Made by a program: the position numbers and the translations under genes. From Bacillota bacterium (GTDB lineage Bacteria > Bacillota > Clostridia > Christensenellales > Borkfalkiaceae): 6,440 nucleotides of DNA. Position 1 is the first letter of the stretch; every line of letters starts with the position of its first letter. Where the stretch lies: NCBI GenBank assembly GCA_023403375.1, contig JAEYEN010000039.1, forward strand, positions 1 to 6,440, given 5' to 3'. Shown here in pieces: positions 6,416 to 6,440 of the stretch. The notes beneath the pieces are model-generated. The model was not told the DNA's origin and did no database searches. It saw only the letters and a program-made list of their open reading frames with translations.

Positions 6416-6440
6416 TCAAGTATTTCGGTCAAATCTTTCC
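6416..6440 (-). CDS. Possible C-terminal end of the gene upstream of phoU (very short fragment)
   Basis: One minus-strand frame from the window edge reads ERFDRNT and stops at a TGA (6416-6418), just before the phoU SD. The RF near the end is weakly reminiscent of the ...GRFG tail of PstB, the phosphate-transporter ATPase that often precedes phoU. Eight codons cannot establish this. Another frame (KDLTEILEKRSI, ending at a TAA around 6402) is equally open. This is a pointer to what may lie beyond the edge, not a firm gene call. Confidence 0.2.

Noticed and set aside
1..6440. Mobile element, prophage, toxin-antitoxin or defence island
   Set aside because: No transposase, integrase, terminal inverted repeats, tRNA or defence-type genes were seen; every long frame is accounted for by a known family.

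Overview
The window looks like ordinary chromosomal DNA from a Bacillota (clostridial-type) bacterium, probably an anaerobe or gut-type organism. This is inferred from three things: moderate GC with AT-rich spacers, AAGGAG-type ribosome binding sites and TTGAAA/TATAAT promoters, and a Gram-positive-style set of PhoU with a PhoP/PhoR two-component system. The species cannot be named from the sequence.

Layout. Positions 1-1161 (+) hold the 3' nine-tenths of rhaA (L-rhamnose isomerase), whose first ~35 codons lie outside the window, followed by a clear rho-independent terminator. Positions 1368-2720 (+) encode a 450-residue polytopic permease of the ArsB/NhaD-type ion transporter superfamily. 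Positions 2784-3260 (+) encode a trimeric-type dUTPase (dut). Its near-perfect sigma-A promoter ends 6 nt before the ATG, so the transcript is probably leaderless. Positions 3261-3396 are the spacer between convergent genes. It holds an AT-rich tandem array (22-bp units made of 11-bp halves) and a bidirectional terminator. Positions 3397-6392 (-) are an operon read leftward, phoU -> phoP-type response regulator -> phoR-type sensor kinase, with a 24-nt gap and then a 4-nt ATGA overlap. The last 25 bases may carry the end of the gene upstream of phoU.

How the genes fit together. PhoU, the response regulator and the kinase form the standard phosphate-sensing module. The kinase phosphorylates the OmpR-family regulator, and PhoU is known in this family to link Pst transporter status to the kinase. 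No pst gene is visible, but pst genes are the natural expectation just beyond the right edge. The plus-strand genes (sugar isomerase, ion permease, nucleotide-pool housekeeping) have no evident shared pathway, and each has its own boundary signals.

No new defence, mobile or catalytic system is visible. The points most worth a second look are the apparently leaderless dut transcript, the 11/22-bp phased repeat between the convergent terminators, the unusually long SD-to-start distances at three of the four observable starts that do not overlap another gene, and a consensus promoter overlapping the phoU start codon.
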